The notes under the pieces were generated by a model that saw nothing but the letters and a program-made list of their open reading frames with translations, was not told the DNA's origin and ran no database searches. Both the position numbers and the translations under genes were made by a program. Positions 50,203 through 59,224 of a DNA stretch of 64,000 bases are shown piece by piece. Numbering within the stretch: position 1 is the stretch's first letter; every line of letters begins with the position of its first letter. This DNA comes from Planctomicrobium sp051466335 (GTDB taxonomy: Bacteria > Planctomycetota > Planctomycetia > Planctomycetales > Planctomycetaceae): positions 2,604,001 through 2,668,000 of the forward strand of contig NZ_CP195793.1 of the NCBI RefSeq assembly GCF_051466335.1, in the 5' to 3' direction.

Positions 50203-52350
50203 TCAGGAAATCGGGGGCATATAGCAGCTTGTGCTGCCAGACGCTGGGACGTATTCGTTGGTGACGTAGTCCATCACCATTCGGTCTGCGTTGAATCGCC
50301 ACCCGAGGGTGCGAATCGCTCGTTTCATGCGTTTGATCCATTCCAGCGGAACATCGTCCTGATCGCGATTGTAGTACAGCGGGACGACTTCATCGCGGAG
50401 CACTCGCATCAGCGATTCGGCATCTCGTTGGTCCTGCACTTCCTGTTGAGAGTGGATGAGACCATCGCCGATCGCGAATCCGTTAGTCCCATCGTAGGCC
50501 TCTGCCCACCAGCCATCCAGAATCGAAAGATTCAAACCGCCGTTAAGAACGACTTTCTGTCCGCTGGTACCAGATGCTTCAAGAGGACGCCGGGGATTGT
50601 TTAGCCAAACGTCGACGCCCTGCACCAGGAAGCGTGCGAGATGAATGTCGTAGTCTTCAAGAAAAACGATTTTTCCCTTGAACGAACTTTCCTGCGACAG
50701 GCGATAAATCCGCTGCATGATCTGTTTACCAAATTCATCCGCGGGATGGGATTTCCCACCGAAGACAAATTGGACCGGGCGTTGGGAGTTGTTGACGAGT
50801 TCTTCCAACGATTCGATGTCCCGCATCATGAGATCTGCCCGCTTGTAGGGAGCAAACCGTCTCGCAAACCCGATGAGAAGATGCTGGGGATCAAGAATAT
50901 TTGAGAATGATTCGATGACCTCGTCGCTCAATCCGTATCGGGCAGCCTGCTTGGCGAGAACGTGCCGAGCATGCACGATCAGGCGGTTCTTCAGAGATTG
51001 GTGCGTTTCCCAGAGATCGGTCGGTTTGACTTTGTCGAAATCGGCCCAGACTTTAGGTTCACCGGTTTTGACGTACCAGTTTTCCCGCAGCATCCGGTCG
51101 TAAATGACTCGCATCGGTTGGGCAAGCCAGGTTCCAACGTGAACACCGTTGGTGATGTGGCCGATTGGAATTTCTTCTTCGCTCCGCCACGGCCAGAGAT
51201 TTCTCCACATTCTGCGAGATACGACACCATGCAGGTTAGAGACCGCATTCGCACGTCGACTGGCTTTGAACGCCAGAACGGTCATGCAGAACGATTCGTA
51301 TTGGTTGAAAGGGTCAACGCGTCCGAGTCCCTGAAAGCTCTCGTAGTCGAGTCCCAGCGCATCACGAATCGGGCCAAGGTGCTCTTCGACGAGCCCCGCA
51401 TCGAAACGATCGTGACCGGCGGGAACGGGCGTGTGTGTTGTGAAACATCCCAGTGCAGCCGTTTCTCGCAAGGCTTCATCAAAACTCAGCGAGTCATCCT
51501 GCATCCTCATGCGAATGATTTCCAATGGTGCGAAGGCAGAGTGTCCTTCGTTCATGTGGACGACGCGAGGTTTGATCCCGAGGGCAGCGAGTGCTTTGAC
51601 TCCGCCGACGCCAAGTAAAAGCTCCTGCCGAATTCTCATACGATGGTCACCACCGTACAGGCGAGCGGTCAGGCTGCGATCCTCGGCAGCGTTCTGCTCG
51701 ATGTTCGTGTCGAGGAGGTACAGCGGGATGCGTCCGACATCCATTTCCCAGACCTTCGCATGGATCGTTCCTGTGCGAGTCTGGACGGAAATGATGAGCG
51801 GCTCACCATCTTCGGTGGTCGTTTCATTCATCGGAAGATCAGCAGGGTCCGCGATGGCGTATTCCTCTTGCTGCCAACCGTTTAGATCGACTTTCTGAGT
51901 GAAGTAACCTTCGTGGTAGAACAACCCGATTCCGACAAGCGGGATGCCGAGGTCTGAAGCACTCTTCAGATGATCCCCAGCGAGAATTCCAAGGCCGCCG
52001 GAGTAAATTCGAAACGACTCATGAAGACCGAACTCCGCTGAGAAGTAGGCAACCGGGCGAAATCCCAGCACTCCTGCGTGTGTATCTCCCCATGTATCGC
52101 TGGCAGACATGTATTCCTGCCAGTCGCTGTACGCCGCGTTGATTCTGGAATGGAGCACCTCTTCTCTCGCTCTGGCTTCCAGTTTCTCCGGTGTGAAGTG
52201 TCGAAGAAGTAGGATCGGATTATGGGAGACTTCTCGCCAGATGGAAGGTGAAATAGTTCGGAACAGTGCGGACACTTCAGGTTGCCAGCTCCACCAAAGA
52301 TTCCCGGAGAGTTCGGTAAGTTTTTCGTGTATCGTCTTCGAGCGTGGCAT
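50203..52350 (-). CDS. glgP: Alpha-glucan (glycogen) phosphorylase, short type
   Basis: PLP enzyme that releases glucose-1-phosphate from alpha-1,4-glucans, of the GlgP/alpha-glucan family phosphorylase subfamily with an N-terminal DUF3417 segment (EKLTELSGNLWWSWQPEV). Family blocks are FRPVAYFSAEFGLHESFRIY, GGLGILAGDHLKSASDLG, CFTTHTPVPAGHDRF and VHMNEGHSAFAPLE. The cofactor and substrate block EASGTSGQKVVLNGGLNLSI includes the PLP lysine; DGWWAEAYDGTNGFAIGDG follows. 715 residues from ATG 52350. The frame continues upstream to 52458 but the family N-terminus starts at the chosen ATG. No other glycogen gene is adjacent. Confidence 0.95.
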   Translation of the reverse strand: MPRSKTIHEKLTELSGNLWWSWQPEVSALFRTISPSIWREVSHNPILLLRHFTPEKLEARAREEVLHSRINAAYSDWQEYMSASDTWGDTHAGVLGFRPVAYFSAEFGLHESFRIYSGGLGILAGDHLKSASDLGIPLVGIGLFYHEGYFTQKVDLNGWQQEEYAIADPADLPMNETTTEDGEPLIISVQTRTGTIHAKVWEMDVGRIPLYLLDTNIEQNAAEDRSLTARLYGGDHRMRIRQELLLGVGGVKALAALGIKPRVVHMNEGHSAFAPLEIIRMRMQDDSLSFDEALRETAALGCFTTHTPVPAGHDRFDAGLVEEHLGPIRDALGLDYESFQGLGRVDPFNQYESFCMTVLAFKASRRANAVSNLHGVVSRRMWRNLWPWRSEEEIPIGHITNGVHVGTWLAQPMRVIYDRMLRENWYVKTGEPKVWADFDKVKPTDLWETHQSLKNRLIVHARHVLAKQAARYGLSDEVIESFSNILDPQHLLIGFARRFAPYKRADLMMRDIESLEELVNNSQRPVQFVFGGKSHPADEFGKQIMQRIYRLSQESSFKGKIVFLEDYDIHLARFLVQGVDVWLNNPRRPLEASGTSGQKVVLNGGLNLSILDGWWAEAYDGTNGFAIGDGLIHSQQEVQDQRDAESLMRVLRDEVVPLYYNRDQDDVPLEWIKRMKRAIRTLGWRFNADRMVMDYVTNEYVPASGSTSCYMPPIS

Positions 52351-52658
52351 GAGGCGAGCATCCCGTCTATGGTTCTGACTATTTAAACTGGTGGCAGTAT
52401 AGATAAGCTGGTTGCCGCAGGTCGAGGTTTTATCGTTGAGATTTCTCAAGTAGATCACTCGGGTAATGGTGTGTTGAGAGCTCGAACAGATGGTTTGATG
52501 AATAGCAAATTGCGAGATGACATCGATCAGCGTTCATCTCCTGTGAACTGGATGGGTGGAATCCCTTTGGCGGGGCGTTTGATTGTTGTCATGATTATCT
52601 TTGATCATCGTATGATTCGGTTATCTCGTGAAACTTATCAGGGATTTTGCAGGCCTGT
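52351..52658. other. Divergent intergenic region
   Basis: About 308 bases between the glucan phosphorylase and the ABC permease. A 64-codon frame at 52471-52665 has no ribosome binding site and overlaps the permease start. Nothing else was recognised. Confidence 0.35.
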
Positions 52659-53996
52659 ATGCTGAAGTTCGCACTCGGAAACCTTCTCAGCCGTTCGTTA
52701 AGATCGTTGCTGGCACTCTTCGGACTGGCGATTGCGATCGCTGGAATGGTGGTGCTCTTCAGCATCGCTCAGGGGATTGACGATGTCGTGCGGCGATCCT
52801 TTTCCCAGATCCCAGGATTAGCTGTACAACAGGCTGGTGCGCCGCTTCCCATCTTTTCAAACCTTCCTGCTGCGTGGGCGAAGGAGATCGAAACACTGCC
52901 GGGAGTGAACGTCGTCGACTCCGAAGTCGTTCAGCGGTTGAATCTCATCGAGGGGAAGCTGACACTCGCGCCACCTCGGTTTCTCGTTGGGGTTGATTTG
53001 CGGCAACGTCCCAAACTTCTCAAAGATGTATACCGGGATCACCTTCGGAAAGGTCGGTACTTTACGGAAGCGGACGAAGGTTCCAATCACTGCATCATCA
53101 GCCAACAGATTGCGGATGAGACCGGCCGAGGTGTGGGGGACGTCGTTTTACTCAACGAAACGCCAGCCACAGTAATCGGAATTTACGAAACGGGTTCCGT
53201 CCTGCTGGATGTGAATATTCTGCTAGACAACCATCTGGTTCGAAAAATGATGCGAATCAGTGACGACACCGTTTCGTTCTTCTATGTGGAACCGATCGAT
53301 GGCACAGATCAAAAGCTCTTAAAACAACAGATCGAAACGCTGTTTCGAGGACGTTCGACGGTGACGACTCCTCGGGGAGGATCCGGTTGGTCGATTCTGG
53401 GGCAGAAGTTGGTGAATCAATTTCTGACCGGTGTGATATCATTAGAGAATTCAGGGGCGGAAAAGACTTCACCTGAAAAGTTCGACGCATCCGACACACG
53501 GTCTACTGCCGAAGCTGGCACTGCACCATCGAACGATGTTCCAAGCACCATTGAAGTGAGATTGGCAGAAGACTGGTCGTCGAAATTCTCGGAGTTCACA
53601 GGGGATCTCGAGTTGTTTCTGTCTTTGATCTCAATCATGGCGGTCGCAATCGCTGTGCTCAGCATCGTCAATACGATGTCGATGAGCGTGACGGAACGAA
53701 TGACCGAGTTCGGAATTCTTCGCGCGAACGGGTGGTCCAAGTGGAATGTCGTGCAGCTGATGACGCTCGAGAGCAGTATTCTTGGACTGGCTGGAGGATT
53801 AGTGGGTGCGTCACTCGGGTGGGGAGCAACTCAGGTTTTTAACGCGATCTGGACGGATCGATTGCAACTCCTTGCAACACCGCAACTACTCGTCTTCTCG
53901 ATCGTCGCGAGTACGGTGTTGGGAGTTCTAGGAGGAGTGTACCCAGCGTGGGTCGCAGCCAGTCGTTCACCAATGGATGCGATTCGTCGCGGGTAA
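52659..53996 (+). CDS. ABC transporter permease (MacB/LolCE/FtsX type)
   Basis: Membrane part of a MacB-like ABC exporter. The 445-residue product has one N-terminal helix (LLALFGLAIAIAGMVVLFSIAQG), a large periplasmic MacB core domain (about residues 45-310) and three C-terminal helices. These include the FtsX-domain block SIMAVAIAVLSIVNTMSMSVTERMTEFGILRANGWSK, read as VAIAVLSIVNTMSMS and RMTEFGILRANGWS. Such pairs move lipids, lipoproteins or peptides by mechanotransmission across the inner membrane. The ATG at 52659 has AGG six bases upstream. The stop codon overlaps the ATPase start (TAATG). A membrane-fusion partner was not found. Confidence 0.9.
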   Translation: MLKFALGNLLSRSLRSLLALFGLAIAIAGMVVLFSIAQGIDDVVRRSFSQIPGLAVQQAGAPLPIFSNLPAAWAKEIETLPGVNVVDSEVVQRLNLIEGKLTLAPPRFLVGVDLRQRPKLLKDVYRDHLRKGRYFTEADEGSNHCIISQQIADETGRGVGDVVLLNETPATVIGIYETGSVLLDVNILLDNHLVRKMMRISDDTVSFFYVEPIDGTDQKLLKQQIETLFRGRSTVTTPRGGSGWSILGQKLVNQFLTGVISLENSGAEKTSPEKFDASDTRSTAEAGTAPSNDVPSTIEVRLAEDWSSKFSEFTGDLELFLSLISIMAVAIAVLSIVNTMSMSVTERMTEFGILRANGWSKWNVVQLMTLESSILGLAGGLVGASLGWGATQVFNAIWTDRLQLLATPQLLVFSIVASTVLGVLGGVYPAWVAASRSPMDAIRRG

Positions 53997-54667
53997 TGAT
54001 GATTCAGTGCCAAAATCTCTTTAAAACATTTCGAAGCGGCCAGAGTGATCTTCAGGTTCTGAAGGGGCTCAGTTGTACCTTTGGAAAAGGATCGTTCAAT
54101 TTCATCCTCGGGCCATCGGGAAGTGGGAAGAGTACGCTGCTCTATCTGCTTGGTGGACTCGACGATCCGAGTTCCGGCGAGATCATTGTCGATGGTCGGT
54201 CGCTAGGGGCAATGAACGCTGCTGAGCGGGATCAGTATCGACGGGAGGAGATTGGTTTTATTTTTCAGAACTTCAATTTGCTGAAGAATCTGAACGCACT
54301 GCAAAATACGCTTGTACCCTATTTGGTGACAGGGTACTCCGCTTCAACTCAAAATCGTGCTCGCGAACTCCTCGACCGTGTTGGCCTGAAAAACCGATGG
54401 CGGCACCGTCCAAATGAACTCTCTGGGGGCGAACAACAACGGGTGGCCATTGCCCGGGCAATTCTTAAGAAGCCGAAGTTGATTCTTGCTGACGAGCCGA
54501 CAGGCGAATTGGACGGGGATACTGGCAAGCTGATTTTTGATCTCCTTCGCCAGCTACATCATGAAGAGGGAGTCACGGTGATCACCGTGACTCACGATGA
54601 GCGATATCTCACGCCCGAAGACAGCATCCTTCGATTAGAAAATGGACAGTTGAAAGGCTCTTCCTGA
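53996..54667 (+). CDS. ABC transporter ATPase (LolD/MacB type)
   Basis: Nucleotide-binding subunit of the MacB/LolD-type exporter, 223 residues. Walker A is GPSGSGKSTLLYLLGGLDDP, the Q-loop is FIFQNFNLL, the signature motif is LSGGEQQRVAIARAI, and Walker B with catalytic Glu is LILADEPTGELD; a H-loop reads VTVITVTHDERYL. The protein partners with the permease immediately upstream, with start and stop codons overlapping as TAATG, so the two are surely translated together. Confidence 0.95.
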   Translation: MMIQCQNLFKTFRSGQSDLQVLKGLSCTFGKGSFNFILGPSGSGKSTLLYLLGGLDDPSSGEIIVDGRSLGAMNAAERDQYRREEIGFIFQNFNLLKNLNALQNTLVPYLVTGYSASTQNRARELLDRVGLKNRWRHRPNELSGGEQQRVAIARAILKKPKLILADEPTGELDGDTGKLIFDLLRQLHHEEGVTVITVTHDERYLTPEDSILRLENGQLKGSS

Positions 54668-55168
54668 AGAGTTTTCCCGGTGCATCGCAAGGGGGAATTG
54701 AGCGACTCTGTTCGGTTTCAAGGGGTTCGTCCTATCTGTAACTTCAGGAGATTGACGGTGTTACGAAAACCATCGGCGAAGTCTGCCGGCGATGTGGTGA
54801 GAACGTGGAATTACCATGCTTTATCGTGCAGGATTCGGTCGGAATTGATACTGTCGCGATCTCCAGACGCTGCGATTCTGCCACCAATCGAGGCAGAATC
54901 ACAACCGGGAAAAATGTCGGGCAACATGTTTATTCGTCCATTTTGAGATCCACGCAATTCGTTTGCATGGAGAATCCAGCCTGAGAACCGATGGAATCGA
55001 ATTGAAATCCGGAATTGACCAGCCGACTTCGCCACAGCGTAAACCTGTTTATTGCACAGGGAAAACCTTTGTCGGAAGTCGATGATCTCATCGTCCGGGA
55101 GTTTCAATTGCCTCGGCAGGGGGACTCGGAGTGTCAAGATTCCGAGTGTAAAGGAAAAGATTATCGTG
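54668..55168. other. Intergenic region, nothing clear
   Basis: These 501 bases separate the ABC ATPase and the DUF1080-FKBP gene. An 88-codon frame at 54680-54946 lacks a ribosome binding site; the frame leading into the next gene from 55052 is likewise not coding until the signal peptide at 55169. No terminator or RNA was recognised. Confidence 0.35.
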
Positions 55169-56254
55169 ATGCTCTCTCGCTCTACGCTCTTTGTCTCGGC
55201 TTTGGGGTTTCTCTCTCTGAATCCCTGCCATGTCTTTGCGGAAGGGATCGTTCAGACGAAAGCTGTCAGCAACGTGAATCGGGTCGAAGAACTTCCGCTG
55301 ATTCAGCAGGCACACGGTCTGTCCGATTCGAACGCGAAGCCATTCACTTCAATGGTGTCTGCTTCAGACTTGAGTGGTTGGACCGTGCATGAAGGGAAGG
55401 AAGGGACCTGGAAATGCGTTGATGGAGTCATTTCCTGCAGCTCACCGTCGGGGGGCTGGTTAAGAACGAATTCAATCTACAGCGATTTTGTTGTTCGCCT
55501 TGAATACAAGCTTCAGCCCGGTGGGAATAGCGGAATTGGAATTCGCGTCCCGGACAAAGGCAACCCGACGTTTACCGCCATTGAAATTCAGCTCCTGGAC
55601 GACTCCAGCGGTAAGTACAAAGATCTTCGGGCAGACCAGTACACCGGCAGCGTTTATTATCAGGCAGCCCCGACTCGTCCTGCAAAGCTGAACGCGAATG
55701 GAGAGTGGAACCAATGCGAGATTCGCTGCGTTGGAGAATTGCTGACGATCTCCATCAATGGTGAGGTGATTAATCAGGTCGATCTCGCGAAAAAAGACGA
55801 GGTGAAGTCGGACGATTCCGTGGCAAACAAGTTGTCGCAACGACCACCAATGGGGTATCTGGCTCTGCAAAGTCATTCCACTCCAATTGAATTTCGCAAA
55901 ATTGAAATTCAGGATCTGACCGAAAAAACCGCCAGCGGACTGGGCTATGTGGATCTGGTTGTCGGCGAGGGAGATCCAGTGGGAGATGCGACAGAAGTGA
56001 AGTTGCATTACGTTGGACAATTGGAAGATGGCAGACGTTTTGACGATTCGCGAGCTTTGGGAACTCCCATCGATGTGAAACTGAATGAGACGATCTTCGG
56101 ATTCTCAGAAGGGATTCGCGGAATGCGAGTGAATGGAAAGCGGCGTTTGATCGTTCCTGCTCACCTCGCTTATGGCACTGAAGGGGTTCCCGACGCGATC
56201 CCAGCGAATGCGACTCTCGTCATGGAAGTCGAACTCGTCGGCGTCCAAAAATAA
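55169..56254 (+). CDS. Secreted DUF1080-FKBP fusion (peptidyl-prolyl isomerase)
   Basis: A 361-residue exported two-domain protein. The signal peptide is MLSRSTLFVSALGFLSLNP with cleavage near VFAEG. The DUF1080 domain (3-keto-disaccharide hydrolase-like concanavalin fold) spans about residues 60-240. It contains SDLSGWTVHEGKEGTWKCVDG, YSDFVVRLEYKLQPGGNSGI and YLALQSHSTPIEFRKIEIQ. The C-terminal FKBP domain (about 255-361) has EVKLHYVGQLEDGRRFDDS, GFSEGIRGMRVNGKRRLIVP and LAYGTEGVPDAIPANATL, typical of FKBP-type isomerases. The fusion would place a prolyl isomerase with a sugar-binding/hydrolase domain in the periplasm. The ATG at 55169 starts the signal peptide. A strong terminator follows. 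Confidence 0.9.
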   Translation: MLSRSTLFVSALGFLSLNPCHVFAEGIVQTKAVSNVNRVEELPLIQQAHGLSDSNAKPFTSMVSASDLSGWTVHEGKEGTWKCVDGVISCSSPSGGWLRTNSIYSDFVVRLEYKLQPGGNSGIGIRVPDKGNPTFTAIEIQLLDDSSGKYKDLRADQYTGSVYYQAAPTRPAKLNANGEWNQCEIRCVGELLTISINGEVINQVDLAKKDEVKSDDSVANKLSQRPPMGYLALQSHSTPIEFRKIEIQDLTEKTASGLGYVDLVVGEGDPVGDATEVKLHYVGQLEDGRRFDDSRALGTPIDVKLNETIFGFSEGIRGMRVNGKRRLIVPAHLAYGTEGVPDAIPANATLVMEVELVGVQK

Positions 56255-56271
56255 TGCGAAACATTTGAATG

Positions 56272-56313
56272 AAAAAAGGGAGCGATCATCGACTGATCAT
56301 CGCTCCCTTTTTC
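56272..56313. terminator. Bidirectional terminator between convergent genes
   Basis: A gggagcgat / atcgctccc stem with extended A and T flanks separates the DUF1080-FKBP gene and the convergent RsmC-like methyltransferase gene. Confidence 0.9.
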
Positions 56314-56350
56314 GTAGAATCACTGGCACCGTTCAGATCGCTTTTCTGGT

Positions 56351-57469
56351 CTACTCCCCTGCTTCGCCTGGAGCTTTGGTGGTGGCCCAGACGTTCTTCG
56401 CGGCTCGTTGAATTCCTGTGACGATTGAGTAACCACGAATTTCAACCATTGAAACATTGTCGAACAGTTGTTGCATCCGAGCAATGAGCCACTCTGTATG
56501 CTTGGTGACGATGTACACTTTTCCGCCCACTTTCAGGCCGCGTTTTGCAGTCTGAAGAAAGATTTCCGCGATCTGGTTGTGGGAGAAGTAAGGTGGATTA
56601 CCCACAGCGACGTCAAACGTCCCCGACAAATCAGCTTCGTTGTACGTAAGTTCTCCTGTCGCTGTCAGCCCTGTTGTCAGTGTCGTAATGCCATTGAGTT
56701 GAGCTCCGACTTCGGTGCACTGAACAGCACGCGCGTTTGAGTCGATTGCGTGGACTCGAATGTTCTCGCCACGCAGTGCGACAGAAATTCCGACAGTTCC
56801 CGCTCCACAGCCGATATCGAGGACAGCGTCGCCCGGTTTAACGACGATTGTTTCGAGCAGTGCGCGGGCTCCCAAATCGAGTCGACGATGGCTGAAGACT
56901 CCGGGCCGGCTGGCCGCTTCGACGAGAGTCTCGCCATCACGAAATGCGAACTGGTTGGAAAGGTCTCGCATCCTCTTCAGCGGCTTGAGCTTCTTCATCC
57001 GGTACACAACGCCGTGTCGTTTGGGAGTCCGGTCGATGTTGCGTCCGAACTTCTCAATTTCGTGATGCAACCAGACGTCGGTTGGGTTATCGACGGTGGC
57101 AATCAGTTTTCCACCGGGTGCCAGCAGGTCATAGCCTTGTTGTAACCACTCCCGTGCCAGTTCTGCTTCGCCTCCGCGGCTGAGTGGAAGAACAAAGAGA
57201 TCAATCTCGTCCTGAGGAAGGTCTGGTGAGCAGAAGACCGACAGGTTGGGATAGACGTCCAGAAGCTCCATTGCGTCTTCCGCAGGGAAGACATCAAGAA
57301 AATGGCAGGTGACGTGAGAATCTGGAAGGCGTTTGGCAAGGCTCGCTGCACACTGCCCGCGCCCGACAGTTCGACAGAGAATTCTCAATGCCTGTTCTTC
57401 TGCGCAGGCATTGACTGCCAGGCGTTCGGAAGAAGGAATACGCAAATCTTCAAGTTGTCTGTCGTCCAT
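56351..57469 (-). CDS. Class I SAM-dependent methyltransferase, RsmC/RlmG-like
   Basis: Predicted rRNA guanine-N2 methyltransferase of 372 residues. The C-terminal MTS domain (about 190-350) has the SAM loop AVLDIGCGAGTVGISVALRG, the acidic AIDSNARAVQ, and the catalytic NPPY motif in VAVGNPPYFSHNQI, followed by VGGKVYIVTKHTEWLI. The N-terminal ~170 residues form a second degenerate Rossmann-like domain, as in RsmC (m2G1207) and RlmG (m2G1835). Which guanine is modified cannot be told. It faces the DUF1080-FKBP gene across a bidirectional terminator. Confidence 0.9.
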   Translation of the reverse strand: MDDRQLEDLRIPSSERLAVNACAEEQALRILCRTVGRGQCAASLAKRLPDSHVTCHFLDVFPAEDAMELLDVYPNLSVFCSPDLPQDEIDLFVLPLSRGGEAELAREWLQQGYDLLAPGGKLIATVDNPTDVWLHHEIEKFGRNIDRTPKRHGVVYRMKKLKPLKRMRDLSNQFAFRDGETLVEAASRPGVFSHRRLDLGARALLETIVVKPGDAVLDIGCGAGTVGISVALRGENIRVHAIDSNARAVQCTEVGAQLNGITTLTTGLTATGELTYNEADLSGTFDVAVGNPPYFSHNQIAEIFLQTAKRGLKVGGKVYIVTKHTEWLIARMQQLFDNVSMVEIRGYSIVTGIQRAAKNVWATTKAPGEAGE

Positions 57470-57613
57470 CGGGGAGGTCTATCAAGCATCGCGAATGTGG
57501 GAAAACTCCTAGTGTATCAGTTTTTTTCAGGAAATGCGTATGTGCTCGAAATCCATGGATATCGAGAGTTTGATTTCACCGCGAGACTTCCCAGAGACAG
57601 GGGGTCAAATGAA

Positions 57614-57646
57614 AATCGCCGCAATCTCATTGAGATTGCGGCGATT
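57614..57646 (-). terminator. Terminator of the aminotransferase gene
   Basis: An aatcgccgcaatctca / tgagattgcggcgatt stem of 16 pairs with a one-base loop is followed on the minus strand by TTTTCATTT. It lies about 30 bases past the stop codon. Confidence 0.9.
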
Positions 57647-57674
57647 GAAAATTCAGAATTCGAACAAATCGAAA

Positions 57675-58910
57675 TCAGACAATTTTCGCTGGCTCGGTGC
57701 GGGTGCAGCGGCCAATTTCGCGAACGGCCTGACGCAGACGCTGGCTGTTCTCGACGATCGCCAGGCGCAGGTACCCTTCTCCATCCTCTCCGAATCCGCG
57801 ACCCGGGCTCACTGCAACTCCCCCTTCTTCGAGAAGTTTCATGGAGAAGTCGATTGAACCCATGTGTGCAAACTGTTCCGGAATTTTTGCCCAGACGAAC
57901 ATCCCTGCTTTCGGACGTTCGATTTCCCAGCCCAGTCGTGTCAGGCCATCGCACAACGCGTCGCGACGTTCCTGGTACTCTTCACAGAGTGCCGTGATCC
58001 CTTCGTCGCCGTGTCGCATCGCAACGATGGCGGCAATCTGGACTGCCTGGAAAATTCCGTAGTCGTAGTAGCCCTTGATTGTCGCAAGTGCCCGGACCAT
58101 TTCGCGGTTTCCGCAGCAGAAACCAATTCGCCATCCAGCCATGCTGTAGCTCTTGGACATCGTGGTCAACTCAACGCCGACATCCAATGCTCCCGGAACT
58201 GACAGGAAGCTCGGAGCGACATAACCGTCGTAGCAGATGTCTGCATAGGCGAAGTCGCTGATGACAAGGAACCCGTACTTTTTGGCGAGTTTGACGAGTT
58301 CCACATAAAAGTCCCGTTCAACAATGGTTGAAGAGGGGTTATGTGGGAAGTTGACGATAACGACCTTCGGCTTCGGATAAAGATGCTCGCAGGTGTAAGC
58401 AACGTTTCGTAGGAACTCGCCGGGATCTCGAACGTCTAACGCAATCACGTTCCCAGATGCGAGCACGACCGAGTACATGTGAATCGGGAATGTTGGCGAT
58501 GGAACGATCGCGGTATCCCCTGGTCCCATCAGCGCCAGACACATATGGCTGAAGCCTTCCTTGGAACCGATACAAGCGATGATTTCATCATCGTGGTTCA
58601 GCTTCGCGCCATATCGTCGGTCATAGCGCTTGGCCACTTCTCGACGCAGGTTTCCAATGCCGTTCGCGACGGAGTAGCGGTGGTTTTTCGGATCCTTCAG
58701 TGCTTCAGCGAGCTTTTCCTGAACGATTGCTTCAGGCGGATCGGTCGGGTTTCCCATCCCGAGATCGATAACGTCAATTCCCGCGACACGTTTCTGGTAT
58801 TTCAGTTTATTGATTTTACCAAACAGGTACGGAGGAAGTCGCTTCATCCGTTCAGCCACCGGTACCAGAAATGGATTGTCGGCAAACGGGACTTCGGATT
58901 CGCTACGCAT
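57675..58910 (-). CDS. Class I/II PLP aminotransferase, alanine-transaminase (AlaC)-like
   Basis: Fold-type I aminotransferase of 411 residues. Motifs: GNPTDPPE, KEGFSHMCLALMGPGD, PSPTFPIHMYSV, the FPHNPSST motif, ISDFAYADICYDG, and PLP lysine in TTMSKSYSMAGWRIGFCCG, then the C-terminal PGRGFGEDGEGYLRLAIVEN arginine. The order and spacing match the AlaC/AlaA and LL-diaminopimelate-type aminotransferases; glutamate-pyruvate transamination (alanine synthesis) is the best guess from motifs, not certain. It is transcribed leftward and may share its upstream region with the divergent DUF3050 gene. Confidence 0.9.
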   Translation of the reverse strand: MRSESEVPFADNPFLVPVAERMKRLPPYLFGKINKLKYQKRVAGIDVIDLGMGNPTDPPEAIVQEKLAEALKDPKNHRYSVANGIGNLRREVAKRYDRRYGAKLNHDDEIIACIGSKEGFSHMCLALMGPGDTAIVPSPTFPIHMYSVVLASGNVIALDVRDPGEFLRNVAYTCEHLYPKPKVVIVNFPHNPSSTIVERDFYVELVKLAKKYGFLVISDFAYADICYDGYVAPSFLSVPGALDVGVELTTMSKSYSMAGWRIGFCCGNREMVRALATIKGYYDYGIFQAVQIAAIVAMRHGDEGITALCEEYQERRDALCDGLTRLGWEIERPKAGMFVWAKIPEQFAHMGSIDFSMKLLEEGGVAVSPGRGFGEDGEGYLRLAIVENSQRLRQAVREIGRCTRTEPAKIV

Positions 58911-59224
58911 TCAAACACCATCGGAAATGAAAAATTGATCGCACGATAAGTGACACTGAGGATTTTTAAATGTCCTCAGCGTCGGCTGAACTCACTCTGC
59001 CCACGTTCTCCGTCAGGCGTTACAGGCACACTATATCGACCTAACCGGAGAAGAGAATTCGTTGTGTCTAACTGATTTTATCGACAGAACCGCGCAGAGG
59101 CGAGATTGAGATCGACTGGAATTTCACGAGATGATGAGTGATTTTGAGAAACAGGTGCGGCGGGATTCGCCGATCGATTAGAATCACAGCGTTCAGCCCA
59201 CCCCGGTCGTTTCAAATATTCTGC
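58911..59224. other. Divergent intergenic region
   Basis: These 314 bases lie between the aminotransferase and DUF3050 genes and should contain both promoters. The DUF3050 frame is open to 59138 but lacks coding character before 59225. No hairpin or RNA was seen. Confidence 0.35.

Noticed and set aside
54680..54946. 88-codon plus-strand frame after the ABC ATPase
   Set aside because: There is no ribosome binding site and the translation has no coherent hydrophobic or domain pattern.
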